From Dendrolimus kikuchii (taxonomy: Eukaryota > Arthropoda > Insecta > Lepidoptera > Lasiocampidae): 64,000 nucleotides of DNA. Location: contig CM034389.1 in the NCBI GenBank assembly GCA_019925095.2, forward strand, positions 19,083,435 to 19,147,434, read 5' to 3'. Positions 11,343 through 22,614 of the stretch are shown here, one piece after another; the first letter of the stretch is position 1; every line of letters starts with the position of its first letter. The position numbers were made by a program, and so were the translations under genes. Below the pieces are notes generated by a model that was not told the DNA's origin, did not search any database, and was given only the letters and a program-made list of their open reading frames with translations.

Positions 11343-11681
11343 TTACAGCAGTGCTTTAGCCTGTTTGTCTACGAAGCACTTGTATATTTTGAAAGCTACA
11401 TCAGTGGGCTTATCAGAGTATGTGGATTTTGCGCAGTGTCTCAAACCATCCATAGAACCTTCTTCATAGAAATGAGAGATTTTTTCAAGATCTGGATAAC
11501 CGTTTGAGTAAAAATAATTAGATGTCACAGCAACGCAATATAGAAAATCTTTGAAGGATTGAGTATCGCTGTATTTTCCTTCTGTAATATAAGTCCATGA
11601 TTGAGCCGTTGTGCCCGCTTCTTCGGTACATTTCGAGACAATTCTTGATAAGTTAGGATCATGAGGGACTTCAACCAGCCG
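11343..11681 (-). CDS. Minus-C OBP second exon, intact (OBP gene 4)
   Basis: The exon opens directly after a TTTCAG acceptor with RLVEVPHDPNLSRIVSKC and reads without a break for 112 residues to a stop after KALL. It contains no early in-frame methionine, so simple start-to-stop ORF calling splits it into two wrong pieces. Four cysteines lie in SKC, LYC, RHC and YKC; the FKDFLYC, NGYPDLEKI and FKIYKCF motifs are shared with neighbours. The Arg-Pro start is Arg-Leu here. No own leader exon was found by eye between 11682 and 20874 on the minus strand. Confidence 0.72.
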   Translation of the reverse strand, partial: RLVEVPHDPNLSRIVSKCTEEAGTTAQSWTYITEGKYSDTQSFKDFLYCVAVTSNYFYSNGYPDLEKISHFYEEGSMDGLRHCAKSTYSDKPTDVAFKIYKCFVDKQAKALL

Positions 11682-13108
11682 CTGAAATAGAATCGATATT
11701 GTATTTTTACATTGATAACAAAATAAAATGATATTTTAAAGAGGGGAGTGTCGTTAATGAAATTCTTCAATATACTGTCTTTCTACGCGGCTTCGTGCAC
11801 GCATCATTCGCCGAAACAAGAAGTAAACTAGGTTAATCCTCTCTATCGAAACTACATTGATAGTTGATACCATTCACGGCACTGTTGATTTCCAAGGCCC
11901 TGTTGAATTAATATGTTTGTACATTTTTCCTACGAATAATTTAAAAAATGGCTTGAAATTGATCGTCGCCTCAAAACGAAAGGTTCCATATAGAGGACAA
12001 ATGCCGATTCATATCGTCATTTGACTACGTAACCACAGAAAAGCATTTAATCGTAGATACCTTATATCTCAAAAACCACTCTACGGATATTGTTTTAATT
12101 ACTTTTTATAAATAGTAAAGTATTTGTTTTAAACTATACCTTAGTTTTTAATTTTCTACCTCACAGTTTAAAGTTAGAGGGGAAGACACATGTTCACGGA
12201 TTTGGGAACTACAATTTCGCTAAGTATTGACTTAATTAAAAACATTATTGAGGCTCCTGTTGCCGCAAAATATCGAAAAGTTGTTTCGTTTGAACCGCAC
12301 TTCAAACGAAACAACTTTTCATTGCTATTTACTGATCAATATTTTATCAAAAAAATATCATACATCTTTATAATATGATATATTTATAATTTTTCTATTG
12401 AGATTTTAAGTTAAATAAAAGAATCACCAAATCACCTCCAAATTGACATGAAACCCTTTTTGCTTCTTCAATTTTTGTATAAAACAAGATAAAAAAATAT
12501 CTGCATGTGTATAAAAGAGATACCTATATAATTTGGTTTTACTATTTTCTTTTAATACTGCTCTATTTTATTCACAATAAAATATTGCATCTGAAAAAAG
12601 CAGTCTCATTTTATCAATTCAACACTTTACATGTTAAAACCTGCATACAGCCAGATTTTAGGTCTGATTGGTTTTATTTTTGGATTGAATGACGTCTAAC
12701 AACAAAGTTATTGTAGAAACTCAAAGCCATTATTCACTTTAAAGTTAAGATTCTCCATACATAAAGTATGTCTGTGTGTAGAAGACAGGTTTTTTGACTA
12801 AAAACAATAATTATCCTAAAACTGTTGCTCATTTAAAACAAAACTTATGCATTTTTAAAAATAAAATAAAAACTGCACACATTATAGTTACTTCTTATGT
12901 GTGCAGTTTTGAAATAATGTAAAGGATAAATATTAATTTACTTTAGAGTTATTTTTGCACGCCATGAAAATGGTAAAATGTATAGAGCCTCAAATATCAT
13001 TGTACCGACTTTTGTACTAGAATCTACATATATGATTATATACTTATTGAAAAATTATGTTAGTCTTGAGAGCTTGTAAATTATACAACGGTAAGACGAT
13101 TTATACCA
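11682..13108. other. AT-rich spacer with a short perfect hairpin
   Basis: No gene recognised; no OBP leader exon found on the minus strand. 14-base perfect arms at 12869-12882 and 12897-12910 (aaaactgcacacat / atgtgtgcagtttt) flank a 14-base loop. Confidence 0.5.
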
Positions 13109-13468
13109 TTATGCGAAAACCATGTAAACTGGTGAATGTTTTTGACAACATCTCCAAAAAATATATCCTTTGTCGATAAGCTGATCTCCCTTTAAATTAT
13201 TATTAAAACAATTCAGAACTTACTGTATGTCTTCATCTTTTACTATAAGTCTGAAAAATATATCGAGTTGTGGACCGTCTTCAGAAATTAGGCCAAGTGT
13301 AAGTGCAACACAAAATATTAATTTCTTGAATCCGTTACTGTCTTCGTACTGAGGACGAGTACCTTGACAAGATTCCATAGATCTTCGCTGTTGTCTGTTT
13401 TTTATACAATAAGACTAGACTTCTCCCTTCTTCCAGGCTTCAAGTACTTCTCCCGAGACCTTCAGTGG
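13109..13468 (-). pseudogene. Minus-C OBP pseudo-exon (OBP psi-5)
   Basis: Degenerate relative of the 14764-15120 exon. Recognisable segments in order: PLKVSGEVLEA, NSEDLWNLVK, a one-base frame change, QYEDSNGFKKLIFC, then DGPQLDIFFRLIVKDEDIQ followed by an in-frame TAA, LKGDQLIDKGYIFW, and HSPVYMVF before the stop. The 5' end is altered by an inverted duplication (13438-13505) that replaces the acceptor region. A dead copy. Confidence 0.8.
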
Positions 13469-13505
13469 TAGTGACCTCTGAAGATCTCGGGAGAAGTACT
13501 TCAAG
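13438..13505. repeat. Local inverted duplication of OBP exon start
   Basis: Arms 13438-13458 and 13485-13505 are inverted copies matching at 20 of 21 positions (core acttctcccgaga / tctcgggagaagt). Weaker complementarity extends inward to a short loop near 13469-13474. The left arm is the coding start of psi-5; the right arm is its mirror copy. Confidence 0.8.
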
Positions 13506-13518
13506 GTACAGAGGTTTT

Positions 13519-13787
13519 ATCCGTGCAGGAACGGAGAAAGAATACAATTTCCTGCGGCCGGGCGGCCTGTCGTAAAAGGCGACAAAGCAACCCACAGCCA
13601 GGTTGTAGAGTATGTCTCCATAACAACCTTGGGCTGTGTTTCGGCATTAGTGACCAGATTCCAGTCTCACTTAAGAGAGCAGCAGCGCATTTGTAGCACC
13701 TTTGATTTGGCAAATGTTCATAGGCGGGGGTAACCGCTTTCCATCAAGTGGGCCGTCTGCTTGTTTGCTGACCTCCTGCAATAAAAA
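13519..13787 (+). repeat. Short interspersed element A copy
   Basis: Starts at the fixed boundary 'atccgtgcaggaacggag' and ends 'ctgacctcctgcaataaaa'. A ~25-base internal part of the middle is missing relative to other copies. Sits right beside psi-5. Confidence 0.75.
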
Positions 13788-14763
13788 AGGTAGCAACAGC
13801 AATATTTTAACTACAGAACGCGGAATACATTGTCATTCAAGACAATTTTATTAATTTTCTTCTCCTTAGATACTTTTGGGCTTTTTATTTGATTGTACAT
13901 AAGGATTCGTATTTAAATAAACAAAAACTTATATTATTCTGTGGAAAATAATTTACATTTGGTATTTTATTTCATACAAATTATAGTATCGTTAAACCAA
14001 TAGGGTACTACACCATTTTTAAAACGTAGTTTAATTTTGTCATTTGATATGAATAATAAAATCACTAGAAATTTTATTATTTATCAAGTCGTTAAGGGCC
14101 TTACATTTCTGCACAAAGACTGTATGTATGATGTTATGACATCTTTGGTTTGTGGCCAAGAAGTTAGCAAACCGTTTTTATTTCTCATGTATGCTTATTC
14201 AAATATCTTTGTTCAAAATAGGGGAACCTCATACTATTTAGCAATACCCAATTTTTCCGTCTCAGGGTGAAATTTTTAAAACTCATAAAATCCGAAAGTA
14301 AATTTATGTTAAATTTTTTATACCTAGCCAAGTTGTTCTTCAAATATCTATCTTCATTCCTTATTTTATCCTCCCTAGAGTCTAAATTAGTTATAGGTAG
14401 GGCAACTACTCCTAATCTTTTTTGTTTGCCTAACTTACTACATAACTTTAGAGACTACATTTTGCTAACAAATTTCATTCACATAGAAACATTAGTTTCC
14501 AAGAAAATGACTGTGACATACACGAACAGATGGAATGTTCGGTTTTTATCAAAATAGTTACGAAGCTCTAAAATAGCAACAGAAATACCTCAAAAGCATG
14601 CTTACTCTCATTTTCTACTATACCCAAATGACAAAATATCGATCGGAACTTTCTAGAAAATAACATGAATCAATATTTACAAAACTTTTTATTACAAAAG
14701 TATAATAGTTGTTAGTATAAAGTAACAAATTTCAGCTGTGAACGGTAATGAAGTTTTGTATTT
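13788..14763. other. Non-coding spacer
   Basis: Plus-strand open frames occur at 14037-14557, but they are AT-driven with no recognisable motifs and lie in the spacer between OBP exons. No gene called. Confidence 0.4.
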
Positions 14764-15120
14764 TTATTCAAATAGCATATAAACTGGTGAATTCTCTTGA
14801 TAACATCTAAAAAAATTGTAGCCCTTATCAACGGGCCGGTCTCCTTTTAAATTCTCCTTGCCATTTATCATAACCTGTTGTATATCGTTATCTTTAAACA
14901 AAGCACTGAAGAACACGTCAAGTTGTGGAACGCCGTCTACTGAGTAGAAACCCATTTTACGACTCGCACAATAAATTAATTGTCTGAATCCCTCACTGTC
15001 TTCATAGCTATTGTCTTTTACAAGATTCCACAAATCTTCAGAAGTGTTTGTTTCTTTTGTACACTGTGACACGACTTCTTTAATCCTTTTATTCAATTCC
15101 CCTGTGATCTTCAGTGGTCT
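14764..15120 (-). CDS. OBP-like second exon lacking one conserved cysteine (OBP gene 6)
   Basis: An open 118-residue exon after a GCTACAG acceptor, starting RPLKITGELNKRIKEVVSQC and ending SPVYMLFE. It groups with the 17395, 16477 and 13109 exons by shared LWNLVK, SEGFRQLIYC and GDRP-DK-YNFFRCY. Where the relatives have a cysteine in N-C-K, this copy has glycine (MINGKENL), leaving three conserved cysteines. One extra residue lies in the FFSALFKDND segment. In this family the missing residue is expected to disulphide-bond with the last cysteine, so the fold would lose a bond. The frame is intact; it could be a diverging gene or an early pseudogene. No own leader exon was found. Confidence 0.68.
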   Translation of the reverse strand, partial: RPLKITGELNKRIKEVVSQCTKETNTSEDLWNLVKDNSYEDSEGFRQLIYCASRKMGFYSVDGVPQLDVFFSALFKDNDIQQVMINGKENLKGDRPVDKGYNFFRCYQENSPVYMLFE

Positions 15121-15403
15121 CTGTAGCAATAGCAATGTTAAAACTGTAACACAGTTTATTGGCCTAAAAAATATATGTTAGTTTATTACAATTATATTAT
15201 TTGCATATTATGTAAGTTTCTTTATTTAGCTAGTAATATTAGCTTAGTTACTTTATCTGTTAGATGGCTGCAAAGATATAGACATAAGTCATACCGTTAG
15301 AATACAATATTCAGTCTAAATAAAAAGTAGCCTGATTATGCCATTTCAGTCTCCTAATTCAATGAAAACATAAACTTAAAACAATATTACTATATAAAGA
15401 TAA

Positions 15404-15490
15404 TAAAACCACCTTTTAACGGTTTTAAGCGCGGTAATTTATTTGATTTTTGTTATTCCGACGTTACGAAAATATTATTACGATTTAAAT
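15404..15490. repeat. Half copy of palindromic MITE
   Basis: Shares 'ttttaacggttttaagcgcg' and 'ttccgacgtta' with one arm of the element at 62758-62968. Confidence 0.55.
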
Positions 15491-15559
15491 TATAATGATA
15501 ATCAGCAGAAAAACACACACATTATATATCCTCGAATTAAGCAAGCTACGCTGGTATTA

Positions 15560-15722
15560 TGGATAATATACAACGGACTACTCTGAAGCCGATCGCACCC
15601 AGACCATAGTAAACTACGGAGAAAATTCGTTTCCAAAATTTACCATACCCGGAATCGAATCCAGGACTTCTGCATTGCAGTGAGCTAGGCCAGCAAAGGC
15701 TTAGCCCGCTCAACCATAGAGG
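15560..15722 (-). repeat. tRNA-derived SINE-2 copy
   Basis: Minus-strand relative of 62604-62720, with box-B-like 'ggattcgattccgggtatgg' on the minus strand and the shared 'actatggtctgggtg' block. Confidence 0.55.
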
Positions 15723-16072
15723 CCGTCGTTTATTATATTATTATCAAACGAAAATTCTTTTTACATATTTAAAAGATGTCGAGCGTTAGATCATCAAGAA
15801 AGACGTTCACATTAATTAATTAAATAAAATAAGTTATTATTATTAATGACCAAATTATGAAAAACCTAGAAAACAATATTTGTGTTACATCCAGAGCGCA
15901 TTACTTTAAATGAATACGTTTTCAGATTTTAAAGAGATATTATAAGCAAGTTAGCAGGGTAGAACTTATTGTACTTTTGTATTGTGAAATTTTGGACACT
16001 CGTCATCACCATAAAAAAGCATTTCTTTTGATTTATATAGCTTATAATCACCGGGGAAATTGACCTGGACAT

Positions 16073-16312
16073 TTTTTTTATTGCAGGAGATCAGTAGACA
16101 GGCAGACGGCCCACTTGATGGAAAGCGGTTACCATCGCCTATGGACATTTGCAACAGCAAAGTTGCTACAAATGCGCTGCTGCTCTCTTAAGGGAAACTG
16201 GAACCTGGTCACTAATGCCGGAACACAACTCAAGGTTGTTATGGCAACATACTTTAGACCAGGGGTGGTAGCCATCCAGTCGGGCAAATGCCCTACCACC
16301 TGGCTGGCTGGC
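16073..16312 (-). repeat. Short interspersed element A copy
   Basis: Minus-strand copy from 'attgcaggagatcagtagac' to 'ccctaccacctggctggc'. Ends near the CCAGGTGGTAGGG point, as do the copies at 53604 and 63532. Confidence 0.75.
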
Positions 16313-16476
16313 TGGGAGTTACAATACAAAATGTTTTTAAGAGTTTTGTAGGCTCCTGCTATATTTAAGGATAAAAAAAAGAAAAGTGATGTTTTTAACC
16401 TATATTTTATTTCATTTTTTTGCCAATTTAACTTGTAGGTGCTCAAGAGGTATTATGCACTGATATGGTTATTCCA

Positions 16477-16805
16477 CTAATCCAAGTAGACTATTGAAAG
16501 ATCTTGATAACATCTGAAAAAGTTAGGTCTTGTCGATAGGTCGATCTCCTTTCAAATCTTTCTTACAGCTATTCAAAACTCGTTGCACATCCTCATCTTT
16601 GTAAATCACTCGAAAGAATACTTCGATTTGTGGAATGCCGTCTACTGAGAATAACCCCATTTTAATAGACGCACATCCAAGAAATTGTCTAAATCTTTCA
16701 CTATCTTCGTACTTATTTTCTTTAATAAGATTCCATAGCTCTTCTATTGTGTTTGTTTCTTTGACACAGTGATATATTACTTTATCGTTGGAATTTTTAG
16801 GTTAA
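16477..16805 (-). pseudogene. Minus-C OBP pseudo-exon (OBP psi-7)
   Basis: Good similarity to the 17395 exon through the middle: CVKETNTIEELWNLIKEN, KYEDSERFRQFLGC, MGLFSVDGIPQIEVFFR, VLNSCKKDLKGDRPIDK. The 5' end lacks a recognisable AG plus Arg-Pro start and is short by several codons. Two bases are missing after the DKT codons, giving an immediate stop; the other frame then resumes FFRCYQD and ends at 16477. Probable recent pseudogene. Confidence 0.78.
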
Positions 16806-17394
16806 TTCAGATAGCATATCTTAATAAAATACTGGGCTAGTGAGTAAAAATGGAGCAAAGAAAAGGTAAAAAAACAGTATTATTAATTAGGGTTTCAAAC
16901 TGTCAAAGGTTTCTTTGCCAAATAATAACTCGGTTCCGCGTTTTTAATAAGGTAATAAGAATTGTAACATTTATAAGAATTAAAACCTGGAACTAAAACG
17001 CCACCATTGCACGTCCATTAGTAATGGATACATATTTGTGGCTTTCGGAGTTAGGATCATGGCAGCCGAGGGTTATCGGTTTTCAAGATATTTGATAGAG
17101 GTCTTGTCTGAGGCTGGTCTGTACTTTAAATAACATAACAACGTTGCTATCCAGTAGTACATCCAACAGTTTGGAAATGCAATCCACCAACAGCAATGTA
17201 AGATCACTGTATACCACTCGTATCTATAAACTGTAGATAAGTTTTCTTAGTTTCTTTATTTAATTATCGAGATTTAGAAAATACAATCCTTACATATTTA
17301 AAGGTAAATAATTGAAACATTATTTTTTTAAATGTATTATTTTGAAAATCCATATCAGTGCTAGAAGCTTTCGATATATAAAGTATTGAAATGA

Positions 17395-17752
17395 TTATTC
17401 AAACAACAAATAAACTGGAGAAAATTCTAGATAACATCTGAAGAAATTATAGCTCTTATCAATAGGTCGATCTCCATTTAAATTTTTCTTGCAATTTCTT
17501 AAAACTTGTCGTATGTCATCATCTTTGAAAAAGTCTTGAAAGAAAACATTTAGTTGCGGAATTCCGTCTTTCGAATATAAGCCCATTTTGAGACCCAAAC
17601 AATTAAGGAACTGTCTAAATCTCTGACTGTCCTCATATTTATGCTCTTTGATAAGAATCCATAATTCTTCTGTAGTGTTTTCTTCTTTGACACATTGCGA
17701 TACTACTTTTTTTAATGTTTTCATGCAAGTCGCCAGAGATTTTCACAGGTCT
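17395..17752 (-). CDS. Minus-C OBP second exon with homopolymer frameshift (OBP gene 8)
   Basis: The exon follows a TTCAG acceptor and starts RPVKISGDLHENIKK. The frame then breaks at a run of seven A (coding strand, near 17707-17713). One base fewer would join it to the remaining 109-residue frame, VVSQCVKEENTTEELW through FSPVYLLFE. Everything after the break is intact with the four expected cysteines (SQC, LNC, RNC, FRC). A single length change in a homopolymer in an otherwise clean exon may be a consensus error or a very young null allele. The leader exon at 20875-20943 is the nearest upstream partner. Confidence 0.7.
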
Positions 17753-18182
17753 CTGAAGCAATAACAATATTTCATTATAAGTTAAATGTGAGTACATTTC
17801 AAGGATCAATATTTCTATGACATGTGTTGAATGTACATACATCTAATAGAGATTTTTGTCGTGGTATTATTTTAAAAAATTTCAAATCTATATACCGACA
17901 AAACTTTGACTTTTAAGCAATCCTATTACGTATTGTTTGATTTTTTATTCGGAGGGGAAATTGGATTTATAAAACTGCAATTATAGACACAAACAAGTGC
18001 CGCGTGTAACATTGATCAATTCACAATTCCGCGGGTGGTAAATTACAGGGTTGTGTAGTTATTATTCCGTAACATGCATATTCATGTATAAAGTAACAAC
18101 TGAATATCATTAGGTTGTATACAAATAGATGACATGGATAAACATGATTGGTTTATAAACTTACGAAAATTTAAGCAAGCGT

Positions 18183-18282
18183 TAGATTGTAAATGTTACT
18201 CATCACCTTAGCGTTAAATCCCGGTTACGTTCGGAGCTTCTGCGTCGAAAACCCAGGCTCCACTAGATTGTAAATGTTACTC
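18183..18282. mobile_element. Tiny retroposed insert with 19-bp target duplication
   Basis: The 19-base sequence tagattgtaaatgttactc occurs exactly at 18183-18201 and 18264-18282. Between is a 62-base GC-richer insert (atcaccttagcgttaaatcc at its start). Confidence 0.7.
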
Positions 18283-20194
18283 TATTCGTTTATAATTTAT
18301 TTTCATTTTACAATAACACTAGGTTTATTTTAAACTAACGGTCTTTACAATTAGCCGGATAAATACGCACTAATTATATCGTTTTCTACCGTCATGTTCT
18401 AAATAAGAATAATAGCCTAAGATAGACAAATATGAAATAAGATAATTGTTAGTTAGATATGCTGCTAGGGAATTTCTTGTTGCTTTTTCTCCTTAAACTA
18501 ATGCCTTCATTACCTATGATGACCTTTATATTACAATAATTTCTAAAGTTATTTGCATAAAAAACGGGCGTCAAAATACTTTTATCAATTTATTTTCACA
18601 ATATTTTATCATCATAAAAAAATGAGGTGTCTTTGGGACACCCGGTTGGAACGAAATTTCGAAGACTATCGAATGTCATCGTAGGACATTGAATAAATTG
18701 TATAGTAATAAGGACAATTAAAAGTCCATGTATTTTCAAAACAACGTATAATACACTAATGACCACTACACATCAACCACATCATTTAAAACATGTTTTT
18801 TAAACTTTAAATCGGTCATAAATCAAAATTTTATTCCTTTTTAATTTCGTTAAATTTTACCACTGTTGACCAGTGGAGTCATACTTATTTTTTTTTAAGG
18901 TTTATCCCTTCTTAATCCTACCACACTAATTTATGGATTCTAGACTACATCCTGGCTCTGTTTCCTTATTACACCAACCTGATTAGATAAAAGGTCCCAA
19001 AATTAATATGGTGGTCTAGTATAATTATTACTCTTCCCACATAATAATTTTGCACTATTCCTTTTACTTTTTTCAAAAAATTTGGGGAATATCTTTTTCA
19101 TACATACTTTCTGACCCAAATTTGGTAATACTTTTGCGTGGTGAATGTACACGGAAAGAAAATTTTTATTAATTTTTGAGAAGCACAAAAAAATAATTTT
19201 AGTCACTCGTGACCTAGACATAACACTGTAAAAAATAATAGATGTGCAAGCAAATATGCGTTTATGGTTTGAAGACTTTCTTCGCTTTTAAAAGTTCGAG
19301 TACTTATTTATGGTGACAGACGGGCGAAAAAGGCTGCCGAACCGTAAGAATACGTACTGACTCGCACGCCTATTACCCCCGTTAGACGTGTTAAAACATT
19401 TTTAGATACAGTTTGAAAAATGCATGTTTCACAACTATAAAAAACTGTATAGTTATATGTATACGCATATAATATATTGAAACAAAACAGTTTGGTTTAA
19501 CAGTCTGGAATCATATTTCTTCATATTTATATCATATGAAATATGACTGTGTAAATCTCGACGCATTCTACTTTTTGGCAATTTAAAAAAACTGGTTATT
19601 ATTTATATTTTCATTTAAACACTTCTCCGAAATTCTAACAAGATTTTTGTGATGCAGAGAGATGTTTAAAAATTAAAATAATATACAAGTAATTAATAAA
19701 AGCCAGTTTAGGTAGGACAAAGTACTAGTGTAGTTGAATATTTATGTAGTAATGACTTAATAAATATTTATTCTTACTTACAATTCGATAAATTTACATT
19801 TTGAATAACATTGGTCTCACCAAATGTAAGGTAGTCGAAATTAGATGTGTTAATTTCTCTCCTTCAACTTGTATAGAAATGAGACATAAAAATTCAATCT
19901 TAATTATTATTGTTAAAAAAAGTTTCACATGTCATTTTTTTATTGCTTTTCCGTTTTTTCTTTTTATTTATTTTTTGTAACAAACTTCTGATTTTGTTAT
20001 TCCTATATCTAATAGTTATTTATACATAACAGTATTTTATACTTTAAACACAAATTTATCTTATCCGTAACCTAAGAAATGCTAACAAATAAAAATAAGC
20101 ACATAACTAACAGATAAATTCTTTTACCACCAAGTTTGTTTAATTTTCAAAGTTTGCCATTGTCTCATTTCTATTCTACTTTAAAGATATATAT

Positions 20195-20406
20195 AGAACT
20201 AGCTGTCCCGGCAGACGTTGTTCTGCCCTGAAGAAATAAAACTTAGAACCCGATTGCAGCGCCACCTACCGGGTCCAAATGTAACCTATCCTATCTTTCA
20301 AGTTGGATCAAACTGCACACGGTGTGAAAATTTGATTAAAATCGGTCAAGTAGTTTAGGAGTCCATTGAGGACAAACATTGTGACACGAGATTTATATAT
20401 ATTAAG
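20195..20406. repeat. Dispersed repeat family H copy
   Basis: Starts 'agctgtcccggcagacgttg', includes 'gcgccacctaccgggtc', and ends 'acacgagatttatatatatt'. Resembles 3' parts of insect non-LTR elements; relative at 9907-10385. Confidence 0.5.
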
Positions 20407-20874
20407 ATTTTGAAACAAATACAAAATCATAAAAATATTAAAATGGCAACACACGGGGACGGTTAAATCAACGTTACACCAATTTCTCTCTTTTTACAAG
20501 CTTTTATTTAACTTGCAATGGATGTACCCATGTATGTATGTATGTATGTATGTAAGTTCGGATAGAATCTTGCAAGCTAAATTTGACCAATTTCCCGGTT
20601 TCCGATTGAGTTGAAATTTTTCACGCATATGTACACCACGTGACAAGCAATAATATGGTACCATGGAGCTGATCAGATGATGGAGTCGGAACGTGGCCAT
20701 AGGAACTCGTTAACTAAACAAGATAAACCCGTCGTATTTGGGCTCGTTTTACATGTCTTGGCTAGCGCTCTGCTGCTACATGATATCCAGGATCTCAAAA
20801 GCTTGTATTTAAAAATCTTTTTAAAAAAGCTTATTTTAAGTAATTATTTAGTAGCAAATGTAAAAAAAACATAC

Positions 20875-20943
20875 CTTATTTGACTTGTCTGCAGCCACAA
20901 AAGCACCCATAAAAACGAAAAGTGAGATAATTAACCACTTCAT
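20875..20943 (-). CDS. OBP leader exon encoding a signal peptide
   Basis: A minus-strand ATG opens 23 codons (MKWLIISLFVFMGAFVAAD then SNK) and ends in phase 0 at a GTATGT donor. Lys near the N-terminus, a hydrophobic core and an Ala-Ala cleavage context make a typical signal peptide. TATATAA lies ~70 bases upstream (21013-21019). The nearest downstream partner in sense is the 17395-17752 exon (intron ~3.1 kb), but the exons at 14764, 11343 and 7304 are also in compatible phase and lack clear leaders of their own. Confidence 0.75.
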
Positions 20944-21012
20944 TATTTATGTTTGAGATATTCACAGCGGATAAAATATCGCTTTTGAATGCATCGCAGG
21001 ATGCAACTTGTA

Positions 21013-21019
21013 TTATATA
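21013..21019 (-). promoter_or_regulatory. TATA box of leader exon at 20875
   Basis: TATATAA on the minus strand, about 70 bases upstream of the start codon at 20943. Confidence 0.5.
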
Positions 21020-21227
21020 CCAAAGTGGCCATACCCGTCTTAAATATCAAAGGTACTTAATAATACCAAATGAATCAATTCGAATCGTGAATGGAATAAA
21101 AAGACAATATGTGTTATTCATTGCATTTATACATTAACAAGTATTGCGGTCAAATTGAGAGCGGGTATTATAAGCGGCAAGGCAACATCGGAATTCGGCA
21201 CTAAATTAGAGTCTTGTCCTAGCAAAT

Positions 21228-21384
21228 GTTTTTTTTATTACATGAGTTCAGCAGACGGGCAGATGGCCCACTTGACGAGAAGCGATTATCATTACCTGTA
21301 TACATTTGCAACCAAAGACGTTACAAATGCGCTGCTGCTCTCTTAAGGGAGACTGGAACCTGGTCACTAATGCCGGAACACAAC
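21228..21384 (-). repeat. Short interspersed element A, diverged copy
   Basis: Minus-strand copy with 'gagttcagcagacgggcaga', 'tgcgctgctgctctcttaag' and 'actggaacctggtcactaat'. Confidence 0.7.
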
Positions 21385-21954
21385 ACCACACAAATGTCTC
21401 TGATACTTGACATTTACATTTTTTATTTTTATATTGATGGCTCTAGTATATTTTATTTAGTTTTAAAATCACTCTTTCTTTAGGTCCTAATAGGTTTCAG
21501 CTCGTTTTACCCTTATTACTCTTAAAAAATGTAATTCTTCCTGAAAATCAGTTTTTCCTAAGTTTTTAGTGATTACTGCGACCTTCCCCCGCCCCCTAAC
21601 TTTGAGTTGGTCGCCGTGCGTTATCGCTTTTTGGAAAATCCAACCGAGAAAAAATATTTACCTCAATTTTTTTTTATATTGCTGCTGTACCGCTCGATCC
21701 CAAGATTTTCTTCATATCAATCCTTAAAGAGATACCTACATGAAGTTCGTTATCTAGCTTGCACATTATTACATTTATGAAGATATAATTATGTTAATAA
21801 AATTTACATACGAAAAATCTGTATTCCACAAACTTAACGATAATGTTTTAGATTTTTAATAGACTTTTTTATTGAGTGTGTCTCTGACATGACATGTCAA
21901 TTGACTTATTTAGCTAGTTTGAAGATGACATTTAATACAGACTAATTTGTTATT

Positions 21955-22034
21955 GAGAGATGTTCACAGCCAACGCTAACCACTTTCCATCAGATGGGGC
22001 TTCAGCTTGTCTGCTACATTCCAGCTATAAAAAA
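21955..22034 (+). repeat. Short interspersed element A, degenerate 3' fragment
   Basis: Weak match: 'gctaaccactttccatcaga' and 'cttgtctgctacattc'. Confidence 0.4.
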
Positions 22035-22614
22035 ACAAGTGATATAACGCTTATTTTCGACAAGAAAGAATATGCTTTATTACATAATAAATATATCTAA
22101 TGTTTATTTATTGCAGTACATACATTTCAAATGATTAATGCTGCGCTACCCGCTCCCGTTCGGACCGCAGGCTTAGCAAGTTTATCTAGTTTAGAGAATA
22201 GTTTACATTCTCTACAAAAATTTATTTTTAATAATATTGTTTATTACACAAAAAGTGCATACTAAATGAGACTAAGTAAAATGCCAAAGTAACTCGTTTA
22301 ATAAACCAGTATAGTTTTTTCCGTTGTTTACTAACTTAATATTAGGTTCTGTTTTTTTCATTTTCAGACATAAAATGGTTCCTATGTTGATACCAGAAAA
22401 ATTACCTGGCGTTGGAATATTATGATATTTAAATGTATATATGTCTGTATATATTCATCTATAACATTTATATATTTTTGTAGATAAGTATTTGTATGGT
22501 ATGTATGTAAAAAGTATTTTTTTTTACCTACTACCACCAAAGTTAAGCTTACGGAATTCCTATTACTCCCCATTCTTGATTATGCCGTTGCCAGCTATCT
22601 TGATATCACCCATT

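Larger units (their letters stand above)
17753..20874. other. Long intron or spacer of the OBP block
   Basis: No exon recognised. Contains a 62-base insert flanked by 19-base direct repeats (18183-18282), a repeat family H copy (20195-20406) and a GTAT microsatellite (about 20527-20553). Confidence 0.5.

Noticed and set aside
11525..11770. 81-codon open frame as a separate protein
   Set aside because: It is a shadow frame over the OBP gene 4 exon; the true frame starts at the acceptor without a methionine.
14037..14557. Two plus-strand open frames of 77 and 96 codons
   Set aside because: No motif, no splice partners, biased by AT composition, and located in an OBP intergenic spacer.
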